Source: Welwitschia mirabilis | Lineage: Eukaryota > Gnetophyta > Gnetopsida > Welwitschiales | DNA length: 64,000 nucleotides | Assembly (NCBI GenBank): GCA_051453625.1 | Contig: JBOZIK010000001.1 | Span: forward strand, 233,335,360-233,399,359 | Direction: 5' to 3' | Part shown: positions 10,331 through 23,724 of the stretch, one piece after another | Layout of the letters: the number at the start of each line of letters is the position of its first letter | Numbering within the stretch: position 1 is the first letter of the stretch | Notes under the pieces: model-generated | What the model was told of the DNA's origin: nothing | Database searches by the model: none | What the model saw: only the letters and a program-made list of their open reading frames with translations | Position numbers and translations under genes: made by a program

Positions 10331-12845
10331 GATAAGAACTATCATATTTAAGATATTATATTTTTAAATGAAATAATTTATAACCAATACAATTATGAAA
10401 CCTTTCTTACTCTATTAAAACAAAAATAAAATGACTAAAATAAAATGAAAATTTTATTCATGCTTTATAAATACTTTAATTAGAAAATAAAATAGCATAT
10501 AAATTAAGAAATATGCACATACTTCATTATTTCGTCTAGCTAACATACTCATTTTCCTTAAATAGTATCATTTATATTACTTTACTCTTCTTGAAATCTT
10601 AGTAATTTTTATTAATACTACCACTTTTCTTTAGAGGTAAGTCAAGCAAATGGTAATGAAAAAATATATTAAATGGACTATGAAATCCTCATTTGTAATT
10701 AAAAAATAAGATTCATTGAATATTTTTAAAATTTACTTATATCAATCTTCTCAATTTTCTTTTCCTCTTATTATGCCTTTAATAAAATCAAGTTGCTATT
10801 ATGAAATTTTCTTTAGGATCTACATTAGAAGAAGTACATTCAAAATGAACAGAGCCAAAAACTATTATACAATTATGAGTCTTAAAATTATTGATGTTTT
10901 ATAATAAGAAAAACCATTTTATTTCAAATGGATTAAAAATTACATAAAATATACAAAATATTAAAAGTGTCTACTTTATGGATATGCTAGTATCTACATG
11001 CAGAAACTTTTCTATTATTCCATAATATTAGTAAAATTAATGAAATTTTTATGATTGATAAGATCTAGTAAACCATTTTTTAATTATCAATTGATAGTTA
11101 GAATAGTTCTAGACTTCTTAACAAAGATGTATTTAGTTACCTATCACTCTCATGGATTTTCATTGTTGATAACAATACATTTTTTATAATTTGCATTAAC
11201 ATGTTAAGGCTAAAAGGTATTTCCTTCCTTAATTGTTCTTGTGATGAAAAGTTTAGACTTCATTATCTTACTTTATTATCAAAAATTTTATTATTTCAAG
11301 AACATAACAAAATATTATTCAATCCATTTTAAAGATAATATTGACTAGGTTTTTATCTTGTAGTATAGTGGATTTTTGTTAATTGTATGTTAATATAACT
11401 ATCATTTAATATAATTTTTGGCATCTTTTATAGGAAACTAGAGCTAAGGTGTAGTGAAATAATTATTTAAAAATATGTGTAATTAAAAAATTGTTAAGGG
11501 ATATTACATAAAAAATTAGAAAGAAATGTATATTCCAAACTAACCTCTACTAGTTAATTTCTAGTTTTTAAGAAGAATATAACTCTTGAAACTTTAGCTT
11601 TGTAGATATGTTATATAACTTATTTTTAAGTTATTAATTAGAATATAATATATTTCTAGATTACAACTAGAATATGATTTAATCCTATATTAAAAAATAT
11701 AAAAGATTGAACTTTTAGCTAATACATGTATATGTAAAAGGTAAATAAGAAAATAAATTGAACATTAGGCCAATTTTAACTAATAAATAATTCCTTTATT
11801 AAAACATGAGAGATTCAACTAAGTAGACCAAGTTATGTAAATAGAGTACAAGGGTGGAGGGATTTTATTAAAGCAAAACCAAGTTAAACCTACTATAATT
11901 ATCTACTAGAATAGAATAGCAAATATTTATCTCTAAGTTTATTCCCAAATATCTAAGAAAATAACCCTTTCTCTTACTAGAAGAAATCTAAATGTGTCAA
12001 AAAGATGACATGGCATAAATTATAACTTTATGAAATATAATATTCATATGTATTTTAAAAACTTCTAAAAATTATAAAAAAACTCTTTTCATAAGTTTTT
12101 TATTAAAATTTGTGTTCATCGTATTCCACACTTAATATTTTGCATGTCCTCATGAAAATTAAAAGAGAAAAACATAAGCATAAATAGAGAAATAAAAAAT
12201 AAAACTAATAAAAAAGATAAAATTTAATTATTGTTTCTTTTCTTAAATCCTCTTATAGGTTACCATGATGGCTTAATTCTAATGAAGAATTGTAAATTTC
12301 CTTTCAGTCTCTTAATTTATTTTCATAAGCTTAATATTTTATTTTCTCCTTACTTTAATCTATTATTTATTCTTCTTTATTATATATTATTTTAAGTAAT
12401 TACTCCTATCTATTTTTTCTTATTAATGATTATCTTAAGTACTATCTTTATTAGTTCCTCTACTATTTTTCTAGTGCTTTTTCCATCTTGTCTAATTATT
12501 AATATGTTTCATAGATTTAACTCTAGTTATCTTGCTATCAAAATATCTATATTATTAAAAATTTTAATCCTTATTAGCTATTTTACTTTAAAAAACTCAT
12601 GTTTTCATTGAGATAATAAAACATGCTTCTACTTATGGCATTTTGTTTTAAATGTTCTTCTGCCAAAGCTATTATTAATTGTATTTCTTTTGAAAGGTTA
12701 ACTCTATGACATGCAATCTTTTTTTCTATGATAAATATATTCATCATGTTATAATGGTTATAAAATTTTTAAGTTCTATTCAAATGATTAAAATATTTGC
12801 ATTAATTTCATATAACAAATACTCTAGAGAAGGAGGATGACTTAT
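10331..12845. other. AT-rich unassigned DNA
   Basis: Only short frames (about 60 codons) made of AT-rich codons are present. No motif, tandem array or repeat partner in the window was recognised. Confidence 0.3.
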
Positions 12846-13607
12846 TGATGCAGATCTAAAGGGGAAAAACCCCACAAAAACACTTTTGGAATTTTAGCTT
12901 TAGTAAGGTATAAAAAATAAAAAATAAATACATTTCAAAAAAGTATTAAAGGTAATTAAAGAATTACTTGGTGTTAATTTTATAGATATATAAGCTTACA
13001 AATTAAAATCATATCCCATAGAGCTTCAATGAGCTCTACTCAATGCCTCTTAAGAACTTACATTAGCTTTTATCACTTTGATACTTAGTACTCTTTAAGA
13101 AAAAATACAAGTAAGCTAAGATTTTACATAAGAAACCTTCCAATAAAAATATCATCTAAAGCTTTCAACTCTAACATCTCACACTTTTCCATTCTCAATT
13201 CTGACTTCTAAAGAATACTCTTCATCTCATCACTCACTCTTGCTTATAAGGCTTTAAGATAAATCTTAATCATGAAGGAATCCTCTAATATTAACCTCTT
13301 CTACACTTTATCATAAATGTATTATAAACATGCCATATTTCTTACACTAAATTCCCTTCAAACATAACATATTCCTTGAACCTACATTTTTTTTCTAAAC
13401 ATGTTAGATTAAATGGATACTCATTTTAACATGACACTTACACATGGAAGATTTTATTTTCTATACAATCATACCAAAAACCTTATCAAATACATTCTAA
13501 CTAAAGAAAAATTAATTTTATTTTTTAAGGATTTTCTTACATCATCCTTCCTCTTTAAAATTTACCTCACAAGAAAGTTATTCTTTCTTTATTGGACTTT
13601 GTAATAC
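12846..13607 (-). repeat. 3' LTR of element B (left)
   Basis: It aligns with 18339-19127 over about 760 bp, with shared landmarks such as AAAAACACTT, a CTCAATTCT.ACTTC block and an AATCATGAA..AATCC block. Its left end begins TGATGCAG and includes a GGGG/CCCC hairpin not conserved in the other copy. The right end is approximate. Confidence 0.7.
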
Positions 13608-13920
13608 ATTCTTATGTAGTTATCCTCTAGAATTTAAATTATCCTCTAGATGATATCTGGTAACTAGATTAGGAACTTCTTATATACATTTATTCATATC
13701 TACTTCTTAAAGATTTTAAAAGTTATCAATATTTTATCCATCTTCTATTTCCTATTTTTCAACTTTTATAACTCCATAATATAAGATTTGCTCTTTGTAT
13801 TTTTTCCATGAAATTTTACTAGGTCAATAACACTAAATGTAGGTGAGATATCCACACTCAAAAAAAGATACAAGTAGTAATAATTTGGTAAAATCTTCTT
13901 TATAATTCTACATCCACTAA
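13608..13920 (-). other. Internal 3' end of element B, unassigned
   Basis: Lies between the left LTR and the LTR-like segment. No coding motif was recognised; it ends in the inverted repeat ACATCCACT/AGTGGATGT around the next boundary. Confidence 0.3.
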
Positions 13921-15170
13921 TGTTGAGTGGATGTGTATTGTGTATTTTTCTAATTAAAAAATCTTATTTAATAATAATGTATAATCTTAGTATTTAATTT
14001 ACACAAATAAAAATAGTAGTATATGGATTTAATTTGATGTCATACTCTAGAGAGGAATTCAAAGAGTATTTAGAAACTTCTTTATTTAAAAAGGAAATGA
14101 AATGATTTTCTATTTAATTTAAAAATAATAAACAAATAATAATGTCATGATGGATGAAATGCAATGATGGATTAAATGCAATGAATTATAATACAAGAAT
14201 AAGATGAAAATATAAATGTAGTAACATAACTAAGTTCACCAAGTTATTATCACTCAAGTTGGCCCTCATATCCTATATCAAAATCAAAATCAACTCTAAT
14301 GCAATTTACTTGATTTCAGCATATAATACAAAGAAGAAAAGAGAGAAAAGAGAGAAAGTAGCATATACAAATTAATCTTTTATTAATTAAAATTTCTTGC
14401 ATTCACTTAAAAGTAGTTACTCCTTAATGAAGGAAACACAGCCCAATACCAATCTGAGCTTATCCCTTATGATATATGGATTCCTTGCCTAATTAATCTC
14501 TAAATTATCAAAAGAATAATTGATGCATTAAAGATGAGAAACAATGTACCTAAGGGGGGTATTTATAGTTTTGAATTAGTATTTTAAGTTATTAAAGAGT
14601 AGTAATTAACAAGGTGTAATCATATTAATAATTTAATAATAAATAGAATAAGTTTTACATTCACTAGAATGGTTTTTCTCTTAGATGTCTTCTAGAAAAT
14701 CATAGGAATGATACTCCTATCATGTGCTTTTCTCTTATAATAGCTAGCTACCCTTAACATATCTTCTTAATGTAACATATAACTTTCATCCACTTAGGTG
14801 TCATCCAGATAATTATAATGGATGATTATCAATAAAAAATGAATTTTTATTAGTATATTTGTCATCCTCTAACTATCATCTATATGATAAGGTGGACAAA
14901 TTTTATAGTAACTACTGTAGTAACTTGCTATAGTAACTTCATATCATCCTTTAACTATTATTCAAACAACCAAGTAAATGATTGTAATAGTAACTACTAC
15001 AGTAACTTGATTTAAATGATGCACATTTCTCATTAAAATCACAACTAATTATCATATTTTAATCTATTTATTAGGTTATAAGTCATCAAAACTTTATCAA
15101 AAAGATCATAAATGAGACATGTCCCAAAAATCATAATGATTAAAAATGTTAGAACATTGTTCTCTCTTAC
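13921..15170 (-). repeat. Segment H: LTR-like sequence within element B
   Basis: A non-coding stretch of about 1.2 kb with the organisation of an Athila-like LTR read on the minus strand: a CTATAAATA box, and at least two copies of the dyad motif found in the A and D LTRs (near 14785 and 14861). It begins TGTTGAG. It is not a close match to the A/D LTR, and its right end is uncertain. A solo LTR inserted in element B is the simplest reading. Confidence 0.4.
14560..14568 (-). promoter_or_regulatory. TATA box in segment H
   Basis: CTATAAATA followed by CCCCCC on the minus strand, comparable in setting to the TATA boxes of the A and D LTRs. Confidence 0.45.
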
Positions 15171-16160
15171 TCATCAATTAATTATAAACTGACTTAAATA
15201 AACCAAAATATATCCTAAAATGATATTAAATATGGCTAATTTGGCTTTACAATAAATAATATTTTAAGGATTTTAGATTATTATAGGCTTCTATGAAAAA
15301 TATTTCCTTCCATAGATATATCATTACTATATCACTATCCTTAAACTTCATATGTCTTTTATGTTTGTCTATTACATCCTTAGCCTTGGAGTTAGATTCT
15401 TCTAAAGCTTATCACACATACTCATGAAGCTCTAAAATTCTCTTGCATAGCCCTTATTCATTACTAGTAATTATCATATATCATGCAATATTTCCAACAT
15501 TTTTAAGTGATATCTATATATCATTTCAAGTAAGGATTTTCCTATACTCCTGGTCATTGAATATTATACTAAAATTCTACATGCATTAAGTAATATTTTC
15601 ACCTATTTATCTTAACTTTACAAAAACATCTTAGCAGGCCCCAATGTTATAATTTACCAATTTTATTTATCCATTTGTTTGTAGGTGATATGATAAAGAA
15701 TATTGTAACATAGTATCCATCATGTACCATAGACTTCTCTAGAAAATAATAAATAAACTTGATGTTTCTGTCTGAAAGTATTATTTTTATTAACCCATGA
15801 ATACACATGATCTCTCTAAATGATAATTTAGTAATGCATGAAGCATAATTTGTTTTATAAGAAAGAAAGCATGACATCTTACTAAATCTATCTACCACTA
15901 CCATGATAGAATCATGTCCTCTCTTAAAATGAGATAATCCTAAGGTGAATTTCATACTATAATCCTTTCATAGCTTTACTGTAACTAGTAATAACATATA
16001 CAATCTTACATTCATCAATTATCCTTGTGCTCTTTGACATGTACAATAACATCAGACCATTCACTACACATTCTTATACATGTTTGAATAATTCTATAAC
16101 CTCTTCATTAGTTCATAAGTTTTATCCAACCAACAATATCTAGTCATGTCTTTATAATTT
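15171..16160 (-). pseudogene. Integrase remnant of element B
   Basis: Read from right to left: a zinc-finger part with DKTYEL and a CYCTCQRAQG box (family C..C...KG), then the catalytic core open over 102 codons at 15647-15955. The core contains LGLSHFKRGHDSIMVVVDRFSKM, split here as LGLSHFKRGHDS and IMVVVDRFSKM, then REIMCIHGLIKIILSDRNIKF, whose SDR carries the second catalytic Asp. Near 15250-15400 follows a GPY/F-type module reading DKHKRHMKFKDSDIVMI and EAYNNLKSLKYYLL. These match chromovirus patterns VVVDRFSKM, SDRD.KF and YNKLK..K.GP. Stops lie between the blocks. Confidence 0.85.
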
Positions 16161-16640
16161 TATTATATAACATTTTCTTTCTTATTGATCCTATGAAAAT
16201 GCATAACCTCATGATAGTACTTAAAGTAGTAATTAATCTACATGGCATTAATAACCATTCATACCTCCTTATCTAAAGTCATAGAAGCTACATTTCATTC
16301 ATCTTCCTCTTAGATATAGATTTAGTTATGTCTATTCTTTGAATTTATCTTACTAAAAATAAATGCATCTATCCAATAATCCAAAATAACATTCATATAA
16401 GGAATATAAAACTGATACCTTATGTTCACCTGGTTAATAAATTTTGTATTCACATGCATGTGCAACTTCTTGTTGTTCTTATTTAGAGTTAATATAACTA
16501 GAATAAAACATGGTGATAAACTTTATCGAATCTACCTCTTGTCTAGAAACTCTTATACTTGTCTACTTATATTCTCTCTTTCATATGATTTCATTCTAGA
16601 TGATGCTTTTTTTTTAAAATGAAGCACTAGGAACTATACA
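16161..16640 (-). pseudogene. Reverse transcriptase N-terminal remnant of element B
   Basis: In one minus-strand frame: ISRQV.EFLDKR.IR.SLSPC, then INQVNIRYQFYIP and DAFIFSKINSKN. These match the family patterns (V)EELL.KGFIRESLSPC, INKITIKYRFPIPR and CIFSKIDLRSG. It ends in a degraded form of EGDEWKTAFKTK. The integrase zinc finger begins only about 150 bases further on, so the catalytic YVDD half of RT and all of RNase H are missing. Stops occur at former Gln, Arg and Trp codons. Confidence 0.8.
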
Positions 16641-17640
16641 TATCTAATGGTTTATGATCTTAAGATTTGGTAAACTATAAGGAAATCATCAATAAAAATA
16701 TTAATATAATATTTTAATGCATACTTTACTTCCATTAGGTACTTCTCCTACTATTTCTATAAAGATGCCTTCAATAACACGATCATTCTTAGCCTCGTCC
16801 TTTTAATTCATTTATCACTTCCTTTCTTTGTAAATTATAAAATCTATTTTGGGTATAGTAATAATTTAAATTTCTTTTCATACTCATTAGTTATAATCTA
16901 ATCACTTATCTCCATATTATGCATGCATTTTATATTATATTACCATGGTAGACCTAATAACAGATAACAAGCATTCATACAAATAATAGCATAATAAATT
17001 TGGTTATGTAAGTTACAAATATTAGACTTAACTAGATACTATTTTATAATTGTAACATGATGTAGCTTATATAACGAAGATATTTGGTATGATAATAGAT
17101 GTGACATGGTCTTTAATGTTTTAATCATATTGCTAAACTCCAATCTTTTAGTTATTTCATTACTAATTTTAACCTTATATACATTGTTCTTACACTTACA
17201 TCTATTTATAAAGAGTTATCTTTATTATGTTGTCTTCTTAATAGTGTTTTTATATTATATGTGACTTCTTCTAAAAATCATGTTTTCTCCTTCTTCACTA
17301 GTAATACTTTTCAGTTCTTTCTTTTAAAACTCTCTATTTATCTCACCATGCTCAAAGATGGTATTTATCTATGTATCCTTCTTACTTAATGGATTTTCAT
17401 AATACTTATATCCTAGCTTATATAACTTTTAGTAAACTTTCAAGAAACTACCTCCTCTACCTATTTCTCTATAGGTACCTTCCTTGTCTTTAAATCTTCT
17501 TTTATTTTTTTTATTTTTCTATAACTTCTGTCTTGCTCACAAGGCTAATTTGTATACTTCCTCCATTGTTTTACAAGTAAAAATAGCAATTTTATCTTAA
17601 ATAATTAATCTTAAGATAGTAGTGTATTTAGTTATCTATT
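16641..17640 (-). other. Element B interior between gag and RT, decayed
   Basis: Expected place of gag end and protease. No convincing protease active site or zinc knuckle was read here. Confidence 0.35.
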
Positions 17641-18324
17641 CTATGCTAAAATGAAGATGTCCTACTTGAATGGAAAGTGCATGAAATTGTATGAGTACCA
17701 TGTTATAAAGTCTTCTTCTTATTAGAGCGTGTACCCTTCCTTATAATTTTGTATTATGTAAAAGAAACTTAAACTTATCTTGAAAACTCTCCTTTATGTA
17801 ATTATAAAAGATTGAAAAGTCTTAATCTTGATGATCCCTCCAAATAGTATCCCATCAACTTGCTACAACTCTCTGTAAGTAAGTTCAAGTAATTTTACCT
17901 TCTTTTCTTTAATAATGAATTTCATCTTTATGTATTACTTCATGACTTGAATCTAGTCTTAAATATTCCTGCTTTCAATATTTCTCTTAATGATGTCATA
18001 ATTATTAGGTCATTTTATTCCATATTTATTAAGTCTTTCATAAAGAAATTTTTGTTTTATTCCATACTTCGATCTTCATGTATAAAATTCTCCTTTGATG
18101 GATTTACCACCATATATTATTCTTCTCCCTTCTTCTCTAAAGCTAGCTTTAGATGTATAATTCACATTTACCTCCATTACCAAAACCTTCATTATCTTCT
18201 ATATTCTTCCACTATCATTTGTGGCCTTATAAGATTCTTTAATAGGAGGAAAGATATTGGCTTCTTTGGTGGTGTCCTTTCTAAATTAAAAGATAATAAC
18301 AAGTTCCACATAAATTCAAAACTT
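17641..18324 (-). pseudogene. gag remnant of element B
   Basis: Near 17640-17900 the minus strand gives a gag-like order: LELTYRELVASWWDTI, comparable to the family's L..YA..WWE.L, then a frameshifted SFQDKFKFLLHN matching the FL..Y...L...L segment. The region up to the primer site is leader or gag start. A plus-strand frame at 17947-18348 is only the shadow of this strand. Function in the intact element would be capsid formation. Confidence 0.55.
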
Positions 18325-18336
18325 ATTTTGATACTA
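18325..18336 (-). promoter_or_regulatory. Primer binding site of element B (tRNA-iMet type, decayed)
   Basis: On the minus strand it reads TAGTATCAAAAT where the common site is TGGTATCAGAGC; all four differences are G to A or C to T. It lies 2 bp from the right LTR. Confidence 0.6.
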
Positions 18337-18338
18337 GT

Positions 18339-19127
18339 TTATATATAGGTAATGTAATGAAAAATTCAAAAACACTTCTGGGATTGTGTATTGAGTGAGG
18401 AGTAGAAAATAAAGAAGAAATATCTAGGAAAGAAAGTATTAGAGGCACTAAAAGAATTAGTTTATATTAACAATATATAAGTTTAATATTACAAATTAAC
18501 ATCTTATCTAAAATCATCTTCATGATCTCTCCTCAATAGTGGATTCAAAGATCTCACCCTATCTTTAACCACTCTAGTTACTTCAACTATTTATATCCTT
18601 TAACAAAAAGTATAGGTTATCCAAGTTCTTACACAAGAAACCTTATCCTCAAGTTTTTAACAAATAGCTTCTCTTAAGCTCCTTATTCCAAGATCTACTA
18701 CTTCTCAATTCTTAACTTCAACTCCTAAAGCATACCTTTTATCTCGTTACTTCCTATTATTTATAAGGATTTAAGAAAAATATTAATCATGAATAAATCC
18801 TTTAATATTATCCTATTACATATTTTATTATAAATAGATTCTAAACATAGTATATTTCTTATACTTAGATTACCTCTAAATATTACACATTCTTTACACC
18901 TAGATTTCCTTTAAACATACTAAATTAAATAACTACTTATTTTCAACATTGTCATTACATATAGAATATGTCATTATACATAGAATCATATTTAAACAAT
19001 AGTAAATAGATCCTTAGCTAGAAAAATACATTCTTTATTTTTATTTTTCAAGGATGTTCATACATCACTTATTCTTATTCTTCCCACATGTAGATATTCA
19101 ACAATAAAATAATGGCCTTTGTAAAGT
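18339..19127 (-). repeat. 5' LTR of element B (right)
   Basis: Homologous to the left LTR over its full length, next to the primer site. The right end is approximate, set where the two copies stop matching. Confidence 0.7.
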
Positions 19128-19404
19128 TGTCTCTTAAGTTTCATGTTATCTTTTATAACATTTTGTATCTCTTTCATGATATTATGTTTAATAATGCTAG
19201 GAAAAAATTACATCAAGGTCATCTCCAAGATGATTTTGAGTAGATCTTCGATTTCTTCTTTATTGAAAACAGTAACAAAATGCTTCTAGACAAAAATTTT
19301 TATTTCTTATATTAATTTATACTTCTATTTAATGATTATTATAATATCCTTTATCACTATAGATAATGAATTTCTTGAGGAATTATTTTTATTCTTCTCT
19401 TTCC
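19128..19404. other. Unassigned AT-rich flank of element B
   Basis: No coding or repeat signal beyond a 31-bp sequence at 19374-19404 that is repeated exactly on the other side of the gap. Confidence 0.35.
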
Positions 19405-19802
19405 NNNNNNNNNNNNNNNNNNNNNNNNNNNNNNNNNNNNNNNNNNNNNNNNNNNNNNNNNNNNNNNNNNNNNNNNNNNNNNNNNNNNNNNNNNNNNNNN
19501 NNNNNNNNNNNNNNNNNNNNNNNNNNNNNNNNNNNNNNNNNNNNNNNNNNNNNNNNNNNNNNNNNNNNNNNNNNNNNNNNNNNNNNNNNNNNNNNNNNNN
19601 NNNNNNNNNNNNNNNNNNNNNNNNNNNNNNNNNNNNNNNNNNNNNNNNNNNNNNNNNNNNNNNNNNNNNNNNNNNNNNNNNNNNNNNNNNNNNNNNNNNN
19701 NNNNNNNNNNNNNNNNNNNNNNNNNNNNNNNNNNNNNNNNNNNNNNNNNNNNNNNNNNNNNNNNNNNNNNNNNNNNNNNNNNNNNNNNNNNNNNNNNNNN
19801 NN
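19405..19802. other. Assembly gap of 398 N
   Basis: The only gap not of the 100-N placeholder size, so its length was probably estimated from read pairs or reads. Both flanks carry the same 31-bp sequence. Confidence 0.99.
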
Positions 19803-19864
19803 CTTGAGGAATTATTTTTATTCTTCTCTTTCCTTAACTTTGCATATACTCCCTAGTAGTACTT

Positions 19865-19941
19865 AATTTCATTAATGAAGGAAGCCTCACTAATTACCCC
19901 TAATTTTATTGATGAAGGTGGTCTCACTAATTATGCCTCCA
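19865..19941 (+). repeat. Two-copy tandem repeat of about 38 bp
   Basis: TTAATGAAGGAAGCCTCACT and TTGATGAAGGTGGTCTCACT are followed by near-identical AATTA.CCC/GCC segments. Confidence 0.5.
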
Positions 19942-22110
19942 TTTAGAAAGCTATATAAATAATTTGTAATTTTTTTTGGATTTGATAATGATATTTGACA
20001 ATTACATTTGCTACTAAAAGTTTAATAACAAGGATGTAAGAATAGAGCAAAATGTTTGATCTATTAGATTAATGCCTAGTGAAATGTTGTTTTGGGCACT
20101 GATTGTTGAGACAGATTCTTTAATATTAAAGAATCTTAACTTAATCTATTAAATTCATTTATTTTTACTTACATTAGAAAGTTTTTTATTCTTAAAGTGG
20201 AGTTTTTTTTGTCTTTTTCAAGGAATCTATGTCTCCAATATTTGGCTGGACTATTGACATAGGATACAAATGTGGGTGTAAGATTTAACTTTAAATTTTT
20301 AATTAATTAAAATTTTTAGATAATTAAAATAAATCATTTTAATAAGTAGGCTATAACTCTCTTTTTATAATCTATTCCACCTCCTCTACTATGAACATGA
20401 GCATGCTCCTTAAGCCATCTTTAGATATGAGCTCCCTTATTATTAATTCCAATTGTAACATGGTAAAATATTAGATCTTTTTAAGTAAACTGAGCTTATC
20501 TTTTGCACTATTTAAATTAGTTAACTACATCATGAAGTGGGTAATTGATTTATCTTAAAATCTATTTCTATAAAGACAAAATTGCAGGAAATGTATTTTA
20601 AAGCCAAGAATTCTGTGAGATCTATTTTATGGTAATATTTTACTTAGATCACCTTCAATTGTTGTAAAATTTTTCTTAATCTAGATTTAAGGCTTTAGAT
20701 TATACCTACTTTTTCTTTAGATAATAAAATATTGTTATAATTTTATCATTCTACTATTACCTTAATAATGGATGGAGTAATGGCTACTTATTTACTAGTT
20801 ATTTAAGTACTTCTTTACTAGCAATTCAAGGGGAAATGTAGAGTTTTATCCTTTGATTGACAAATGCCAATGGTAGAAATAAATTTCTCATGAGATTTTC
20901 ATTAAGCCTACCTTTTAAGATTAAATTTTAAGCCATTTAAGTTGTTCAATCTTTTCCCATAATTTGGTAACTAAGAGAGAGATAATACTAGTAAAAAACC
21001 CTTAATGGCTATTTGATTTTTTAGCTAAAATACTAGCCAATAAATAGAGATCAATTATAGATAAGATTAAAGTAAATTTTGGTAAAATTCTTAATGTGTT
21101 TATAGTAAGAAGTTGTAAAGATAAAGTCAATAGTGCATAAATGATTAAAAATGATTTACCTTATGCATTTTATAGAAAATTATTCATATGTAAAAGTAAA
21201 AACACAAAAAACTCTAATTGAATTTTTTTGCATTGCATGCACTATATCATCCTCTATTTTGTATACCAAGGATCTATGTATAAAACATTTGATTTAAAAT
21301 CTATCAATTTGGTCAAATTAGTATTTATGATTTAATAATAGTTTATTAACATAATCACTTATTTTATTAAATAATTCATTGTTATTTTCTTTTAAAGTTT
21401 TTAAATTTTACTATTAAATTTTTAAAATCTAGTTATTAAAATTTCTTAAAATCTAATTATAATTCTCTAGTATTATTGTCAATGTAAACTACATCTAATT
21501 ATTTGGTAATTTTATAATTAAATATATAACTCAAAAGAACTAAACTAAACAAAATATATAATTAAAAACTTTAAATTTGAATTACTCTCTATTTTTCTTC
21601 TTAATGATTTAATTAAGGGTTTTAATTAGAATGTCAGCTAATGGGGTATATCATGTAGGTTACTTAATCTAGCAATCTATCATATGATTAGAGTAAGAGT
21701 AAAATAAGCTTCATAACCTCATTGAGATCCCCTACTGAGATATCCCTTAAGAAAAGTGAACAGGTGATTTTTTCCTTATATAATTCTTCACTTTCATTTC
21801 ATTCCTCATCCACCTCTCTCCATTTGATGGTCTTATCAGAGGAACTAATCTTTCTTCAATGGACACATTAAAAGTTTGAGGTTAGGCAAGGAATGAAAAG
21901 GAAGTAGTGAGAGTGAAATTATTATGAGTACTGCCTGTACCATTCTTATCTTATATGAAGGCAATAATAACTCCCTTGGAGGCCATCAAATCCTTCATAT
22001 GTGATAGTATTCTTTGATCATGACATGCACTTAAGTAATCCATGTGAACTCCTAAGAGCCAATGTGTAAGGCTTGGATTCACTTACATGGACTTAATGCC
22101 ACACCGTCCC
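19942..22110. other. AT-rich unassigned DNA with a weak LINE-like patch
   Basis: Around 20860-21040 the plus strand gives a PFKIKF.AI.VVQSFPIIW pattern that loosely resembles the PF.F..MW..H..F segment between endonuclease and RT of plant L1 elements; it is too weak to call firmly. The rest, including a slightly less AT-rich part at 21590-22110, shows no recognised coding motif. Confidence 0.3.
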
Positions 22111-22768
22111 ATCTAATCTTTTAAACATATTAAACTTTTATTCACATGTAGATGAAAAAACAAATAATGTTTAGAGGTTTTTAACTTTAAATGAATGCCT
22201 TTTATTATTTTATTTATTTATTTTTAATATTTTAAATATATATTTTCTAATATTTATTATATCTATATATTTAAATTAAATTTTTATTTAATTAGATTTA
22301 ACCTAGATTATAAATTGAATTTATTTTAGAAATAGAAAATATAATATCAAATTCATATGTCGTTTCATCACTAATCATAAGCTGAATTTACCTATTATGA
22401 AAAATTACATATATTAATATTTTTATAATTAAATTATGTAAAATTCAAATTACATTAAAATTTTATTATGAAAAAATAATATTTTTACATGATAGACATT
22501 CTTACACTAATTTTCTACTATCTTCTAAAATTTAAAGAATTTTAGAAGCTATTTAAAATTTGTTAAAATATTAGATTATTTCATTTATATACTTCTTGCA
22601 TGTTAGATTCTTTTATGATCGAATAAATTTTAGAATCACATACAGGTTACCTATAACACACCAATTTAATTTACCCTTAATAAGCAAAAAATTTTTAAGA
22701 TTAAGAAAAATTCTTAGTGGAACCTAAGATCAAGTTCTACAAATGCTTTATTATAATTCATACATATA

Positions 22769-22804
<36 letters not shown>

Positions 22805-23724
22805 AAAAACAAACATTACAAATATTTCTTATGAAATTTTTTTCTTTTTTCTTTTGTTTTTTAATTTTTTAAATAATATTAATGTCACTTATGTATTCTA
22901 TATTTTTTTTAGGTTGTTGCCACATAAAGATATCTTATATATGATTGATGATATGGTTTTTTTTTAATACAAACATGGATATAGGTTTAAGATAACCCTA
23001 ACTAATATAATAAGAGGTTACATCTCCTATTAATGGCATTCTAACTTGATATATAGTCATTGTCTAGATATGAATTGATTCTACTTCAAGTTCTAAACTA
23101 AACAAACATGGTTTGGCTAGGCTTAACCTCATAGGCTTAAACTTCACCTCGATATACCATCAAAAAGGTGACAAATGATATGTGAGATGGATGGTGCAAC
23201 ATGATCCTTCAACACTAAGAGCTTAAGATATTAAGTTAGAGTAAATACATACATGGGTAGGGCAAGAGAGGGCTAATGAAATTTACTTCTACAAAGTTTT
23301 ATAAAAAAATGCAATGCAAACCACCTTGGTGATAAAATCCAAATATGAAAATAAACTTTATTAGAATTATCTTGATTTAGTAATTATTCAATGAATACAA
23401 CATACAAATGCATGCATATAATTTTAACTAACATGAATGTTTAGTTGCTTGTTTACTTATAAAATATAAATCCATCTTCATTGGATTTATTTTATTATAA
23501 ACAATCACACATAAAAGAAAGGAAAATCACAAGTAATCAACATTTGAAATATTACAAAATAATTGATTTTAAAAATATGATAATGAAATTCAATATGCTC
23601 TTAATATTTTCTTTTCACTTCACATAGTTGTAACTTCTAAATAAATAATATGTTCACTTTAAAGTTCTTTTTAAAAATAAATAAAATATTTTACACATGA
23701 ATTATACTTCTATCTTAACCCTTT
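22111..23724. other. AT-rich unassigned DNA
   Basis: No gene recognised. It contains one TA microsatellite and otherwise low-complexity AT sequence up to the start of element C. Confidence 0.35.
22771..22802. repeat. (TA)16 microsatellite
   Basis: Uninterrupted TA dinucleotide run of 32 bases. The 74-codon frame across it is a product of the repeat. Confidence 0.95.

Larger units (their letters stand above)
12846..19127 (-). mobile_element. Element B: chromovirus-type Ty3/gypsy retrotransposon (CRM/Reina-like)
   Basis: Two homologous LTRs in the same orientation bracket a minus-strand interior with gag, RT and integrase in gypsy order. A decayed tRNA-iMet primer site lies beside the right LTR. 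The integrase and RT wording resembles CRM/Reina chromoviruses. No clear target duplication was found, and the outer edges are set by alignment of the two LTRs only. An LTR-like segment (H) sits between the integrase end and the left LTR. Confidence 0.75.

Noticed and set aside
17947-18348. 133-codon plus-strand frame
   Set aside because: Opposite to gag and leader of element B and running into its LTR; Phe/Ile/Ser-rich with no motif.
22743-22967. Frame with a Tyr-Ile run
   Set aside because: Produced by the TA microsatellite.
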